64,000 nucleotides of DNA, taken from positions 5,952,001 through 6,016,000 of the forward strand of contig NC_091272.1 in NCBI RefSeq assembly GCF_042100115.1, given 5' to 3'. The translations under genes were made by a program, and so were the position numbers. The stretch's first letter is position 1; each line of letters opens with the position of its first letter. Below, piece by piece: positions 42,724-55,589 of the stretch. This DNA comes from Alternaria dauci (taxonomy: Eukaryota > Ascomycota > Dothideomycetes > Pleosporales > Pleosporaceae). Below the pieces are notes generated by a model. It was given only the letters and a program-made list of their open reading frames with translations. It was not told the DNA's origin and did no database searches.

Positions 42724-43366
42724 TCAATCGCCTAGATCTGTCCAGTGCCTGCTCGGTTTCCTTACGAATCCAACATGTGTATGCTGATTCCCAGCCCCGA
42801 CCCTTTCCATCTCTTCCCTACTCGCAAACTTGCTCAAATCCTCAATCGTCTCCCTGCCCCTCTCCTCAAACCCCAGCCTCTCGTACAGCCCTCTCGCCGG
42901 GTATTCCTCCTCCATCTCCAGATACGCCAGCATACCCCGTCCATCGGCCATGTCCAACATATTGCGTATCAGTCTTGATGCCAACCCACGCCGTCGATGC
43001 TCAGGATGCGTGGCCAGCTCCACCAACCTGAAGTGCGGCCATTCGTCTAGTATACGATCCCTCATTTTATCAAGACCTGTATCGCATTCCATGATGAGCT
43101 CGCGATTGCTCGTCAAAGGTAGAAGGTCGAAGATCGACTTGTACATGAATTTTTCATCCTCCTCCATCTCTGCCTCTGGTGAAGCTTCTATCCTCCCACG
43201 TCATCCGCTCGGCGATCTCAGACGTCAAAGCGTTGACTGCGGCCTCTGATTCTACATCAAGGCGTTTGAGGCGGAACAAAGGGGATTGCTCTGATAGTGC
43301 AAAGAGCTGAGATATCGCGTGGGCGTCGGAAGGTAGCGCTTTGTGCAGAGTGTATGCTTGAGCCAT
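42724..43366 (-). pseudogene. GNAT-family N-acetyltransferase, probably broken
   Basis: Acyl-CoA-dependent N-acetyltransferase fold. The N-terminal strand and helix are in one frame from ATG 43366 (AYTLHKALPSDAHAISQLFAL, ending near AERMTWED). The C-terminal two thirds are in another frame from about 43200: ELATHPEHRRRGLASRLI with the acetyl-CoA R-R-R-G-L-A loop, and ARGLYERLGFEERGRETIEDLS. The frames differ by one base near 43192. Every GT-AG pair I tried leaves the wrong phase or is under 40 nt. Fungal relatives also carry ~30 residues of beta-strands between these parts, and these are missing here. I infer an internal deletion with a frameshift. A shorter protein could start at Met 43167, but it would lack the first strands. 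Confidence 0.65.
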
Positions 43367-44309
43367 GGCGTCTGTATCTGAGTTTTGTACGATTTTTTGT
43401 CTTCTTCAAGTGTTGGGGTATCATCAAAATGTGACTTCAAGGAAATGGAAAGCAGCTACCCTCTGCTTGTCGGTGGCAGCTGAGTCGTGTACGTGTTGAG
43501 CGTGTGACGTATATACCTCAATGTGCCAAGAAATTAGCCACCTTGCCGACAATAGTCGGTTCAGGGTTTGCTTAACCAGTACCATCCCGCCAAATCACAG
43601 TAGCGAACAAGTCCACCCTTCCCAACTCATACACTAAACATCAATCGTGTTTTTATTCGTGGAGTGCAGCTTACGCTGCAAAAATACTCTAGTGGACATT
43701 CATCTGAGAAGCATACACCAAACACATCAAAGAGTATACAACAGCTCCAAACCATCATATTCAATATCTAACAAGCATCTACCTCGCAAGAAACCAAAAA
43801 ACACATTCCAAACCTTTCAACAGTACACCAACAAATTCATACCAAGAAGTGAAAGCAAAAAAGGGGGAAGAAAGGAAGAAAGGAAGAAAGGAAGAAAGTT
43901 CATTGCGTCATTCAATCGTACCACCCGCCACCCTATAGTCTTCAACAACAAGAAGAAGAAGAAGTGAGAAAAAAGAGCCGGCACCGCCTACGAAGCAGTC
44001 TTTAGAAAACAAACCGGACTCGTGTGGTATAGATATGATCTTTCAACGCGCAAATTCTCGTCAACATGAACGGCAGACCGGCTTGGACTTCCCACCAAGC
44101 CTGGCCCCCGCATGTGGTGGTGGTGGGTAATGATGTGTCTCGATAGAGGAAGATATTGGTAAGAGCAGCCCCAACCCAAATGTTTCGCCAGGATAAAATG
44201 TTTCGCCCCTCCCATAGGATATAATAGTAGTCGATAACGCCATGTAAACGCCAGAATCAATGCCAAAGAGAAGCGCCCGTAATGCCAAATAGGAAAAGGA
44301 GAACTAGAT
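43367..44309. other. Intergenic with microsatellites
   Basis: About 0.9 kb between the acetyltransferase remnant and the 3' end of Cdc24. It is A-rich on the plus strand around 43770-43970, with purine repeats. Frames here are low-complexity. No gene was seen. Confidence 0.5.
43866..43897 (+). repeat. Microsatellite (GGAAGAAA)4
   Basis: Four perfect 8-bp copies, with a short (GAA)n tract about 60 bp downstream (near 43950-43965). A simple-sequence repeat in non-coding DNA. Confidence 0.85.
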
Positions 44310-47300
44310 TTACCGTTGACAGAAGAGTTCAATCTCGCCCAGGCCGCCGCCAGGGTTCAGATTGTTCTGCTGTTCTTTCCAGTTCTCAAACGCCTCTTGG
44401 ACGTCGTCATCGCATTGGATGCTTACATATGTGTTGTCGCTGTCCAGATACTTGAGTTTGACCTGGCCGGAGCCAAGGGATACAGAAGTCGATCGCTGGA
44501 GCTTCGCATCAATGCGGTCCTTGAGCGATTGGTAGCTGATGTTTGTGCTGACCACCAAGACCATGGAACTCCCGGCTGATGGGCAGTGGACCTTGACCTT
44601 GAGTTGTGTCGGTATATTAGGATCTACACCAAGTGGAGGCGACATGTTCCGAGAGTCCATGGATACTGGGGTCAAAGTGCCCTGGCTTCTCTCAAACGAT
44701 GATGCAGGCGTCATTGTGCGCATGGGAGGATAGTTGGGATCGCGGCGCATAGCAGCGTTGTGGAACTCGTTGTTCGCGTTGGCAAGCTCCGCAGCGGTTC
44801 GTTGCTGGATCAGACGATCCCGTTGGATTGCTGGTGACTGGGTTGCAGCGCGGGGTGGTGGGTTGTTGGGCGAGTTACTGTTACTGCGATTCACAATTGC
44901 TGCATTGTACGCGTAGTGTGTGGGGAAGGGGGGCACGTCTGGCACTGGCTGGGATGGCGGCGGCGCTCTTCGAGTTTGTCCTTGGAGATGTGAGTTGATA
45001 TCGGGGCTACTAGCTGCCCGCAATCTACCTTGAGCTGAAAGAGTGGCATTGGCCGGAAGTGATGGGCGTTGGGCACGACTCTGTGAAACATTTTCCCCTC
45101 GAGATCCGTGGCGCGACTGGGCAGGGGCAGTGTGACGGTTGTTCTCTTCGTGGGCATATCCATTTGGCGGTGCTTGACGGGGGAAGGGGAAGGTGCCGTT
45201 GGAGGATTGGCTTGATCGTGCGTTGGAGTGGGTTGACATTGGGGTTTGCATCGGCGTCTCAGCCGTGGGAGAGAAGTAGGATTCTTGGTTGGCGGCATCC
45301 TGTATCTGCTGGGTGCGCAGGGTTAGTGGAGGCTGGCCGTTGTAGCCCATAGGAAAACGTGGAGGCGGTACCCTTGAGTTTCCATCCGGAGGGCCGCTTT
45401 CACCAGTCGTTGACCGCGAACGTACCGAGGGGGTTGAAGTGTTCTGTCGTGAGTAGGGGTAGCCTGTGACCGGGTCAATGTCCTCGTCAGCGTCTTCGTC
45501 GTCGTCCTCTTGGTATGGGTTTTCCAGGACTTGGTCGCGCATGTATGCGAACTGCGTGTCTGATGGCTTGGAGGCTGTAGTGCTGGCACTGGTCCGCGCC
45601 TGGTCCTTCCACATCCGGCGCTGGGTGTCGACCTGCATGGCCCATTTCTTCATGGTTTCCTCGGAGGTGAATTTGATGATGAAGTTTTCGATTCCAGGGT
45701 CGCCCTTCCAGAAGATTTGGCAAGTGTATGAGCCTGCATGAGTTAGCGAGTGGTGTGGATAGGGGGAGTAGTGGTCGCACCTGGCTTCTGGAGAGAAATG
45801 GTCTCTGTGACGTTCTGCATGAAGATGCGGCCCTTGAGCTGCAACTTTGGCTTGCCGTCTTTGGTGACTAGGGATCGGGTGGACATTTTGTTCTTTGGCT
45901 TGTTGACGTTGATCTCTTTGCAACAGAGGAGGATCATCTCGAAGAGGTAGATCTTGTACTGTGAAGAAATTAGCGATGCAGGGAAGGTATAACACGTAGA
46001 AAGCCTACCTCTCGCTCTTCGTTCTTAGAGCTCATGCTCTCGCCCTTGAGCACAGTGTACTGGCCGTGTAGAAGAAGATCACCAAACCCTTCAATCTTGT
46101 GGCCCTTCCAGTCCTCTACGAGCGTCTTGAGCTCCTCCACCGCCTCGACACGTTCTTCGCGCGCAATAGCGTCGTTGGTGCCGGCGAGCACGGAGGAGGC
46201 TGCCGCGATACCCCGGGAAATGTCTTCTCGTCGTCCTTCATCGAGGTCGCCCTTGTCGCGGAGTTGCTGGCTGTGTTAGCGGAGGGATTGGGCAGGGGGT
46301 ATTGAACCATACCTGAAGCAGCAGCGGGTATTTGGTAAGTCGTTGGAATGGTTTCAGGAGAAAAGACGCGAGCAAAGTCGGCGATTCGACCATCTGTCGC
46401 ATCTCAGGAGGTCCACCAGTCTCCTTGAGCTTGTCGAACTCGCGCATGGCGATTTGTTCGCACTTTTTCTGGTTCGCAATGTACGGCTCGTAGACTTTGA
46501 ACGCATCTTTGTACAGGACAAACAGATTGCCCCAGTTTTGTTCGTCGGGGTGCTGGGCGTTGGTTTGCTCGACGCGGATGAGGAAGCGGCGCTGGAAGTC
46601 GAGGAGGGCGTTGAGGTTGAGGAAGATGTCGTGCACCTGGTCGCCGCTGATCACACCCCGTTCCTCGACCAGCTTCTTGAACTCCTGCAGCAGCTCCAGG
46701 TGCTGTACGTAGGTGCGCTCCGTCTTGACCAGCTCGTCGATAATGTGCTCGCGCTGGGTGCGCTTGGTGCCGACGCCGCCCGCATTGTCGGTGGACTCGG
46801 TCACGCCGGCAATCTTGCCCTGGGCGACGAGCTCGTCGAGGACGCGGTTGACGACGTTGGTGACCTGTGGATCTGTTAGCGCGGGCCTACCCCACAGTCT
46901 GGCGGATGCTCACTTTCACAAATCCGGTTGTGTCGTCACCGTACAGGTCGCCGAGGATGAAGCAGCTCTCCTGGGGGATGCCGAGCTCGGCGACGCAGCT
47001 CTGGATGAACTTGTAGCAGGCCACCTTCTCGTTCTTCTTGAGGCTCTTCTCGTCCTGCTTGGAGCTCGGGATGGTCAGCAGGGTGCGGGGCTCGAGGGCG
47101 TTGTAGAGCTCCATGAGCGGGTAGCCCCTCCGGAAGGTGCGCCAGAGCAGCGTGACGGGGTCGGCATCGTCGTCGGCCTTGTTCTCCTCCTCGGCGATCC
47201 AGCGGTTGAAGCCCGGGATGAAGCGCAGGCGCATCTGCAGCGTCAGGCAGCGCTGGAAGAGCGAGGTGTCCTTGTCGGCCCGCTTGTTGAGCACATTGTC

Positions 47301-47597
47301 CGAGGCTTCGACGGGCCCGCCATTGACGGGCGTCGAGGCTGGCGGGAAGCTGGGCGGCGGGCTGAAGAGCGTCGAGCTGCTCGTGGCCTGGGTGCTCTGC
47401 GTGTCGCGCGCGCTGCTGTGCGAGTAGCTCGAGTAGGTGCTCTGGAAGCTCTGGTGCGACATGAGGGCAGGCGGCCCGGTCGAGGTCATCCGGGCGTGTG
47501 CAGGTTGCTTCGAGGGCGACGGTGGTGGTGGATGGGAGACGGCAAACGTGGTATGGGCTCTCACCAGACCCGAGTGAAACGATAGTCCGCCCTCCAT
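44310..47597 (-). CDS. CDC24: Cdc24, guanine-nucleotide exchange factor for Cdc42
   Basis: The polarity GEF that activates Cdc42 and binds scaffold Bem1 through its PB1 domain. Five exons: 47597-46914, 46864-46313, 46266-46009, 45958-45781 and 45733-44310; introns are 46-50 nt GT-AG, and the protein has 1031 residues. The order of domains is a low-complexity N-terminus, a calponin-homology-like domain (about 105-225; DTSLFQRCLTLQMRLRFIPGF), a DH domain (about 250-435; HIIDELVKTERTYVQHLELL, FLLKPFQRLTKYPLLLQ), a PH domain (about 440-600; YTVLKGESM...IYLFEMILLCCKE), a long Ser/Pro/Gln-rich linker, and a C-terminal PB1 domain with an acidic DSDNTYVSIQCDDD motif. An alternative start is the Met about 36 residues in. 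It is divergent from the F-box gene. Confidence 0.93.
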
Positions 47598-49376
47598 GCT
47601 GCTTTCATCGATCTCTCCTTGCGCTCGCGCTAAGCCCTTAGGCGGTCAGGGTCGAAGCTGCTAAACCGAGCAGGGCGGCGAGACGTGGGTCGTGCGGCGA
47701 CAGACAGGCGGACAGCAATTTCACGGCCAGGCCTGCAGCTCGCGGGTCGCAATGGCGGTCGATGGATATCCGCCTGCACTGGCAATCGAGGATTCGCGAG
47801 GGGCGTCTGGTGTCTAGACACTGCTGCAGCCGGTAGTGCTGAAAAGGGGACTCGTGTGTTTCACCCGTACGTGCGGCGTTGCACTAGTCATGTGACGCTG
47901 CCACTACAAAACTCAAAACATGTCATCGTCACTGGCACTGACACTGGCAATCACTGGCGTCCCAGGCTTTCCCCCCTCCTCTCCGTTGGGCTCTGTCCGT
48001 ACCAACGCGCACGTTTGCAGCCGTCGTCCGGCGTGCGTCGTGTGAATGCGCGACGGCCTCGGTGACACCCCCACAGCCAGCCGGCGCGTCGCCGTTCCAC
48101 TCAGTGCCAGCCCAGTCCTTTGATAAACCACGAGTCTGCGATATATGACCGCTGACTCACTGCCTGCGCGAGCCGCCCTTCCCCCATGGCAGTGCTCATG
48201 ACTTGACCTCTTAGCAATGCGAACACTCAACATGTGCCTATCGCCCTCTGCACCGCATCTGCCCCAGGCGTGTTTGTTGTGTCGGCAGAAGTGCTGCCTT
48301 GGGCCGCGATCGTCTCGCGGCCTGCCTGTCGCGGACCCATTTCTCCAGCCTTGTTGGCCGGGAGCGTGGCACTTGGTACAGCGCGCGGCTCATGCGAGTA
48401 TTGTTAGAGAGCGGTGTGAGCGGGCAGGTCCTGTTCTGTGGCCATGATGCCGTTGTGGTAGACGGCACGGGGGCTGGCTAGCCGCCTGTTCTCACATGCC
48501 ACACGACAACAAGACAGCATTGGTCCAGCGCAGGGAACGCGAGAGCATGTGATGTTGCCCGGCGGCGCGTCGAGTGCATGAAATACCTGCCACAGACAGC
48601 TGGGCACGACGATAAAAGCTTCAGTATCCTCCAGGTTGCTTGTGAGGTGACTGACAGGTGGAGCAGCCGGGGAGGTGTCAGACGCTGCACGTGAATCGTC
48701 GCCATCAAGCACGTCACCTTCCCAAGCGGCGGCTCAACAGTAAAACTCAAACGGCTTGCGCAAACCTGGCCGTCTAGTCGCTTTAGGTACATTGCCAACC
48801 TTGCCATGTGCATGTGAAGACAGCAATGGCATCGGGGAATTCTTCCAGTCTTCTAGCCCGCATCCTTCCACTTCTAGTGCATCAGCCGTCCAGCGGGCAG
48901 TCTAGCGTAGGCTGTCCTGGTGTGTCTCAGACTTGGCCGCACGAGCAGTAGTCCGCATGCCCTAGGCAGCTCGGTTAGCGGCAGATCTGGAGTGAATGGG
49001 AGCGGGTGCACGGGCGCAGAGGCGCGTGTGTTGCGGGAAGCAATGATGCACTGGGCACTTGTCGAGGCGCTGCGAAAGTTGGAGATTCCCATTGCAAAGT
49101 CCATGTCCGTTTGACATCACCCAAGACAACCTCCGCCACAGCCCGTACTGCATCCGACGTAAACAGCCGCCACCCGTTGCTTTCCGTGACTCCAGAGACC
49201 CTGATTACCAAGACCGCCAGGCAGCATCAGCCCGACCGCCCTGGCAGCGCATGTGTAGACAACAGAACCGCACCCTCTCGCCGCATCAGAGCGCTGCAAA
49301 CAGGACACGATTGCGTACCGACTAGCAACCTTTGTCTCCACCCGCCCACGTATCCACCCAGCTTGCGCGCACCATT
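47598..49376. other. 1.8 kb divergent region between CDC24 and the F-box gene
   Basis: No gene seen. A long shared upstream region with GC-rich, CG-rich segments and several short open frames. Long leaders with upstream open frames are possible for both genes. Confidence 0.4.
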
Positions 49377-52086
49377 ATGGCAGGCCCTCTAGGCACCCCG
49401 AATGCCCAATTTTCTGCCTCGCCCTACATGCATCCTTTCCGCCCAGCCTCGTCCATGGGTGCAAACCGCTTCGACGAAGGCTACTCCGAGGACACGCGGA
49501 GCCAGAATGAGGGGGATCTGGTTATGCGCAGCGACGTGCAGCTGCCCGACAGCGACATGGGCGCCAACTCGCCCTTTGTGCTGCCGGACTGGGTCATGGC
49601 CCTGAGCGAGAACGAACGCAGTGGTAAGTCGCGGTTGCGGCATGACAGGAACTGCGCTGACATAATGTACAGAATTCGCCTATGCCATTCTCCGCTCGCT
49701 GCGGACATCGTCGATAGCCGGCATCGTCGAAAAGCTCAATCCGCTCCTCCACCTCGACCCCGTGATCCACCTCCCTCCTGAAATCACGTTCCAGATCCTC
49801 TCGTATCTGGACCCCGAGACGCTACTGCGCGCATCGACACTGTCCCGGTCGTGGAGGGAGCGCGTGCTGGACAGCCCCTTGTGGAAGCTGCTGTTTAGAC
49901 TGGAAGGATGGAACTCCAACTTTCCCCAAGTGCGCGCATACGAAGAGGCGCAGCGACAGAAACGCGCCGAGTTCAAGGAGAAGGAGCGGAAGACGCGACA
50001 CAGAGCCGCCGAGGACACCGACTACGGCAAGCCGTCCCACAAGAAGCGCGTGCGGGAACGACAGTTGTTTGGCGATGGCGCCGTGTCAGAAAATGGCACG
50101 CAGACACCAGCAGGGCCAGGCTCCAGTAGTAACGTCTGGGGCGAGCAGCATGGAGCAGTCGAGGCCGACGACAGTCCGTCTGTCAAGTCGGAGGATAAGA
50201 TGGAGGGCATCTCCTTCCACGGCGCATCGCCAATAGCCTCGTCTGCTGGTGTGGCGCGCAAAGAGAGAAGACCAGACGCCTCGTTCGAAGAGCCATCACT
50301 GGCATCCGCCTCCGCAGACACGAACGGACCTCCCATACACCCGTCTCTCCTGCTCCCTGGGCCGGAAGCCAGGATCAATTGGCAATACCTGTACAAGCAG
50401 AAGAGAAGGCTAGAAGACAACTGGAGCACTGGTCGATATTCAAATTTCCAGCTGCCACACCCGAACCACCCAGAAGAGGCTCATACCGAATGCGTGTATA
50501 CTATACAGTATTCAGGGAAGTACTTGGTCAGTGGGAGCAGAGACAAGAGCATCAGGATCTGGAACCTGGATACGCTTCGCTTAGTGCATCCACCACTCAC
50601 CGGCCACCAAGCCTCCGTTCTGTGCTTACAATTCGACGAACGCCCTGACCAGGACATTGTTGTGTCAGGTGGCAGTGACTGCAAAGTGATTCTTTGGAAG
50701 TTCTCGACCGGACGTATTATTAAGGAAATCGATAGAGCGCATTCCGAGTCGGTTCTGAACCTAAGATTCGACGATCGATACCTGGTCACATGCTCGAAGG
50801 ACAAGACGATCAAAGTATGGAATCGCAAGGAGATGATGCCGACGGACGACACATACCCGTCGTCCACCATGAAGTCGAGCGCCCGATTCCCGTCGTACAT
50901 CATCAACATGCAAGAACACGTCGAGAACCAACATCTCCATTTCAAACCTCTCGTTCCATACAGCCTCATCATGACGCTGGAAGGCCACGGCGCTGCAGTC
51001 AATGCCATCCAGATTCTCGACGGCCAAATCGTCTCAGCATCTGGAGATAGGAGCGTCAAATGCTGGGATGTCCGCACCGGCGCATGCACAAGGACGTTTT
51101 CAGGCCACACCAAGGGCATTGCTTGTGTTCAGTTCGACGGACGACGCATTGTTAGTGGAAGCTCAGACGAAAGCGTGCGCATCTTCGACCGCGCGACGGG
51201 AGCTGAGGTGGCCTGTCTGAACGGCCACAGTAATCTTGTGCGCACCGTGCAGGCCCAGTTCGGTGATCTTCCTGGCAACGAAGAGGAGCTGGAGGCCGAA
51301 GCGCGGTCTATTGACCGAAACTACTTTGCAGCACAGGCTAGTGGTCTGCTCGCTGACCAAACCCTCACCAGGGCCGAGCGACGTGCCCGCAACGCTGGTT
51401 CCCGCGACCCGTCCAAGATATTCGCCTACGGGGCTAAACTCCCACCAGGTGGCGGCGGCAGCAAGTGGGCGCGCATAGTCTCGGGCTCCTACGACGAAAC
51501 AGTGATCATCTGGAAGAGAGGACCAGATGGAACTTGGGAAAAATCTCAGACACTCCTTCAGAACGATGCTGTCCGAGCTGCTGGCGGCCGTCCACGGAGA
51601 CCCGTCAATCATGCTGCCAATGCAAATGCGAACCATGGTACCCAACACCCGAACCAACCAGCCAATGGCCAAGCTCCCGCGCAACAGAACAACTTCCAAG
51701 CTCTTGCACAGCAGGCTCAAGCTCAGGCCCAAGCAGCTCAGACCTTGGCCCAGCAAGCCCACGCCCTCCACGCAGCATCCCAAGGAATGCATGGCACAGC
51801 GGCCAACAACACAATCACCGCAAACGCAGCAACAGCACAACAAGGCGCCGCAGGCCCAGCCAATGCTGCACCACACCACCACCATCATCACCACCACCAC
51901 CCGCCTCACCCCCTTGCCGCGCCTCTCAACGCCAACAACGGCACAAACTCGCGTGTCTTTAAGCTGCAGTTCGACGCCCGCAGGATCATCTGCTGTAGTC
52001 AAGATCCGACGATCGTTGGGTGGGACTTTGCGAATGGCGACAAGGATATTATGCTTGCTAGTCAGTTCTTTGGCGACTCGTACTAG
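49377..52086 (+). CDS. F-box/WD40 protein, FWD1 (beta-TrCP/Slimb)-like SCF ubiquitin-ligase subunit
   Basis: Substrate receptor of an SCF ubiquitin ligase. Two exons, 49377-49623 and 49673-52086, with a 49-nt intron, give 886 residues. The F-box is at about 114-160 (HLPPEITFQILSYLDPETLL, SRSWRERV). A ~190-residue acidic linker precedes seven WD40 blades from about 350 to the end (for example LVSGSRDKSIRIWNLDT, VVSGGSDCKVILWKFS, IVSGSSDESVRIFDRAT). Blade six is split by an ~80-residue insert, and a Gln/Ala-rich run with ten consecutive histidines sits before the last blade. In Neurospora, FWD-1 targets the clock protein FREQUENCY. I infer orthology from overall layout, not from alignment; a Cdc4- or Met30-type protein is the alternative. 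Confidence 0.82.
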
Positions 52087-53743
52087 GGGTGAGAGGACAA
52101 GAGGTACGGCTTGTATGTATTTTGAGTCCTTGGAGGAGGGGTTGGGAAAAGTGGTGGGAATGCTGATGATAGGGTAATGTTTTGTTTGTATCATGAATTA
52201 TGTACATAGCGTTCCGTTTTGCATGGCATTGGGGGGGAATAGGGCTTTCGTCGCATTGCTTCTTTTCCTGTGGCTGGCTAATGAGATGTTGGATTATATT
52301 TGTGTTTTGGATTCCAACGGATTAATGAGCTTGATTGGTGCTACGAATGTTTTTGGTTGGCGCCGTGTAGGCAGAAACGCTGTTGGGGTGGCTGTGCTTG
52401 TTGCAAGCCTCGTAAGTCTTTTTGTATATGAGCTGCCGATGTTCCATGTGAGACTGTATGTGCGATCATATTTAGAGAAGATGACTTATCTATCTCGGTT
52501 CTGGCGGTGGACTTCCAGCCTCAGCTCACTCTCACTCCGCTTGGATAGATGGCTGGTTCCCCTACCGACTGGATGGAAGATGTCGTTTGGGGTTTGGATG
52601 AGATACGCAGTGGACAGTCCGGGGGCTGCGCCTTCAATTGTTTTGGTACATTCTCTCATATCATACATCGCCCTGTAACTTGGCTGCGATCAGATCAGAT
52701 GGGTTTGTGATGTGGCTACCTTTAGAGCTTTGATATTCCGAATCAAGTCCGCGGTTATATCATCAGTCTCAACCACCGCTATGGATACGCTCCTAGTGAA
52801 CTGGACTGGAAGCCTTTGCTCTATATCCCAGAGTCACAGATGCTCAATAAGCACCCTTATGGACTATCGGATGGGTGCGGATGAGGTGTACCAACGTTTT
52901 AGGGCTGAGATACAACGTATGGCTGCGATAGAGGATGTTCCACTCGAGTGAGACTAGGATGTGCTGGCCATGCTCTTCCTTGTAGGGTCGAAATCGGTAT
53001 CGGAGAGGAAAACTTGATGTTGTTTATGGATTACTGCAGCAGATACAGGAGCTTGCTTGTTATGATTATGTTCACATGATAGCATTTCGGAAAGAATATG
53101 ACAACAAACCTAGTAAACCCACCTAGGTAGTTAACCGAGAAAGTATCGCGCGTATCGTGTCCGTTCAGGTGACCCACGCAAGGAAATTTCAACGGAATCA
53201 ACAAACTTCGGTATTGACATGGATTCTGGAGAGACGTAAGGTGTCCTCATCTCTAGTCTGTGTTTGAAAACAACACATGATAAAGTTTAGTAATGAGACA
53301 TGATGCAGCTGGAGAGTATGAAATTACCCTCCATCAGTTCGGCGGTAATAAATCTCAGTCATGTCTTTGCATGGAAAGAGTGCGAAGACCTCTAGAGGAA
53401 CCCATTGTGTGTAATGAGAATCAGGTCATGTGTGACGCGTCTGGATGCGTCATCGGAGGAATGTCAGACTGCCAAGCCTGATCGGCGCTAAGCACGCTTG
53501 CGGCTCAGTAGCTCAGTAGCGTGGGCGGGCCTGGAGCATCGAGAGCTGCATCCACGCCAGGCTGACTGCACTCAAGATGGTTTCTGTCTACAACTCTCGT
53601 TTGCCTTGTAGCGGTTCGACCTTCCATTAACTGTAAATCTATGCTGATATCATACCCATCTTCTTCCCATATATTCCTGGTCATGCGCGCCTAGCGACTT
53701 TTAGACATTGCCGTGAATCCAACGACATCAGGCTGAGCCCACG
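52087..53743. other. 1.7 kb intergenic, no gene seen
   Basis: Begins with the F-box gene's 3' UTR. Frames at 52193-52678 (hydrophobic, 161 codons), 52712-52951 and 53293-53481 are not supported by recognisable features. The composition is more AT-rich than the flanking genes. Confidence 0.4.
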
Positions 53744-55314
53744 ATGGTTGTCAGATCTGCTTCAGCAACCCTGGGCGGGGTGTCGATGAAGCACCTGTCC
53801 CTTGTGACGGTACGCACGTCTTTGCGCCTCTGTTCCACGTATCCCCATAGGCTAATGTTCACATAGCTCACATTCCAAAACTCCGCCCTGATCTTGGTAC
53901 GACGACCCTTTATGGCGAACGACGACCCTCGCACAAACAAGGAGCGCACTCACGATGCGAATCGCGTATACGAGGGATCGGAATGTGTCAGTGGCTGACG
54001 CGACATCAGATTATGCATTACTCAAGGGTGATGCCTCTGGCTGGAGAGCAAAGATACCACGCAAGCACGAGCGTCTTTCTGAATGAAGTGATCAAGCTGG
54101 CTATAAGCTTGACTATGGTATGGCAGTGATACCGCAAAGTATGATTCCTGCCAGGCTTACGATATCCATAGGCATTGTACGAGATGTCCGGCAACCTCCC
54201 CTCGAATACGACCGTCCCGACGTTGTTCCGCACCATGACGACCGCGATGTTTACGAACGAGAGCTGGAAGCTTGCGATCCCCGCGGTATTATACACGATA
54301 CAAAACTCCCTCCAATACGTCGCTGTCAGCAACCTCGACGCTGCAACCTTCCAAGTTACCTACCAGCTCAAGATTCTGACGACGGCCATCTTCAGCGTCT
54401 TGATGCTAGGCCGGCGACTCTCGACACGCCAATGGCTATCTCTGCTACTCCTCATCGTCGGCGTGTCCATCATACAAGTACCGCAAGCGACTGCACCCTC
54501 AGCTACACCAGGGTCGGGAGCGTCGTCCTGGACCAAGACACTGGAGCAACTGCATGACCTAGGCGAGAATGTTGCGGGGCGGGTCTTGAAGCGATCTGGC
54601 TCATACGAGGGCATACACGAGGATCGCGCCGCTCAGGTACCGCGGATGAACAGTCGAGTTGGGCTCCTGGCTGTCCTGATTTCCTGCGCGCTCTCAGGCC
54701 TGGCTGGTGTCACCTTCGAGAAGATATTGAAGGAGTCGTCGAGCGCGAAGCTGACACCGCTCTGGGTGCGCAACTGCCAGCTCTGTTTCTGGTCACTATT
54801 TCCTTCGCTATTCTTGGGCGTTATTTGGAAGGACGGAGAAGCGATAGCGAAGACTGGGTTCTTTGTTGGCTACAACTGGGTGGTGTGGACGGCCATTGGC
54901 TTCCAGGCAGCCGGCGGTGTCATCGTTGCGCTGGTCATCAACTATGCGGACAACATTGCGAAGAACTTTGCGACGTCGATATCGATTCTGCTCAGTTGCA
55001 TAGCCAGCGTGTACTTTTTCGACTTCAAGGTGACGCGATCGGTAAGTATGCGGCAACTTGGTACAGCTGATGATGCTGATAACTGGCAGTTCTTCCTAGG
55101 CACCTGTGTCGTGCTGCTCGCCACCTATCTCTACACCAAGCCGGAACGGGGCTCGCAATTGTCGCCAGTCAGGATCGCTGACTTCGAGAAGACCACTGTG
55201 GATCGCACGTTTGATGCAGATGTGCCTCGGAGCCCGACAGGCTATAGCAATGTTCCTAGATCGATGCCAGAATCACCTACGATAGAACGGCATTCCCACA
55301 AGCGAGAAGCTTGA
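53744..55314 (+). CDS. Golgi nucleotide-sugar transporter, UDP-galactose type (SLC35A-like)
   Basis: Moves nucleotide sugar into the Golgi lumen in exchange for nucleoside monophosphate. Five exons: 53744-53809, 53867-53896 (only 30 nt), 54010-54117, 54172-55041 and 55090-55314; together 432 residues. The small early exons rebuild the conserved start of the family, LSLVTLTFQNSALIL then IMHYSRVMP, and FLNEVIKLAISL. About ten membrane helices follow. Family signatures include YQLKILTTAIFSVLML and the GGVIVALVINYADNIAKNF segment. The last intron is 48 nt, so a read-through frame exists but the spliced RS|FFLGTCVVLLATYLYTKP is the expected sequence. An ~75-residue cytosolic loop separates the two halves. 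The substrate (UDP-Gal or a related sugar) is inferred. Confidence 0.9.
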
Positions 55315-55589
55315 GCGCCGATAATGCAGCAGTATAGAATTACAGAGCAAAGGCGCTACCCAGTGGTAGCTAAGAGGATACTTACGCATCGGTGATGTGA
55401 AATGTCGCATCGCCTCCGTGTCATGCCGCAAGGTTCTGCTCTGGCACCTCTGGCTGCTCCTTCCTCCATCGTCACTTCCCTTTCCGTTCCTACCCTCACC
55501 TGACGCCCCACTAAATGCTCTCACCTTTCATCTCATGCCTGATCACACCCTTACTTGATCTCTGACATAGGTAGTTCCATATAGCGGTC

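Noticed and set aside
52193..52678. 161-codon hydrophobic frame after the F-box gene
   Set aside because: It starts within the likely 3' UTR, and its hydrophobic runs are explained by T-rich sequence; no family recognised.
53500..53630. tRNA-like elements: GGCTCAGTAGCTCAGTAG (A-box-like) and GGTTCGACC (B-box-like)
   Set aside because: The two boxes are about 100 bp apart, with no foldable acceptor or anticodon arms between them.
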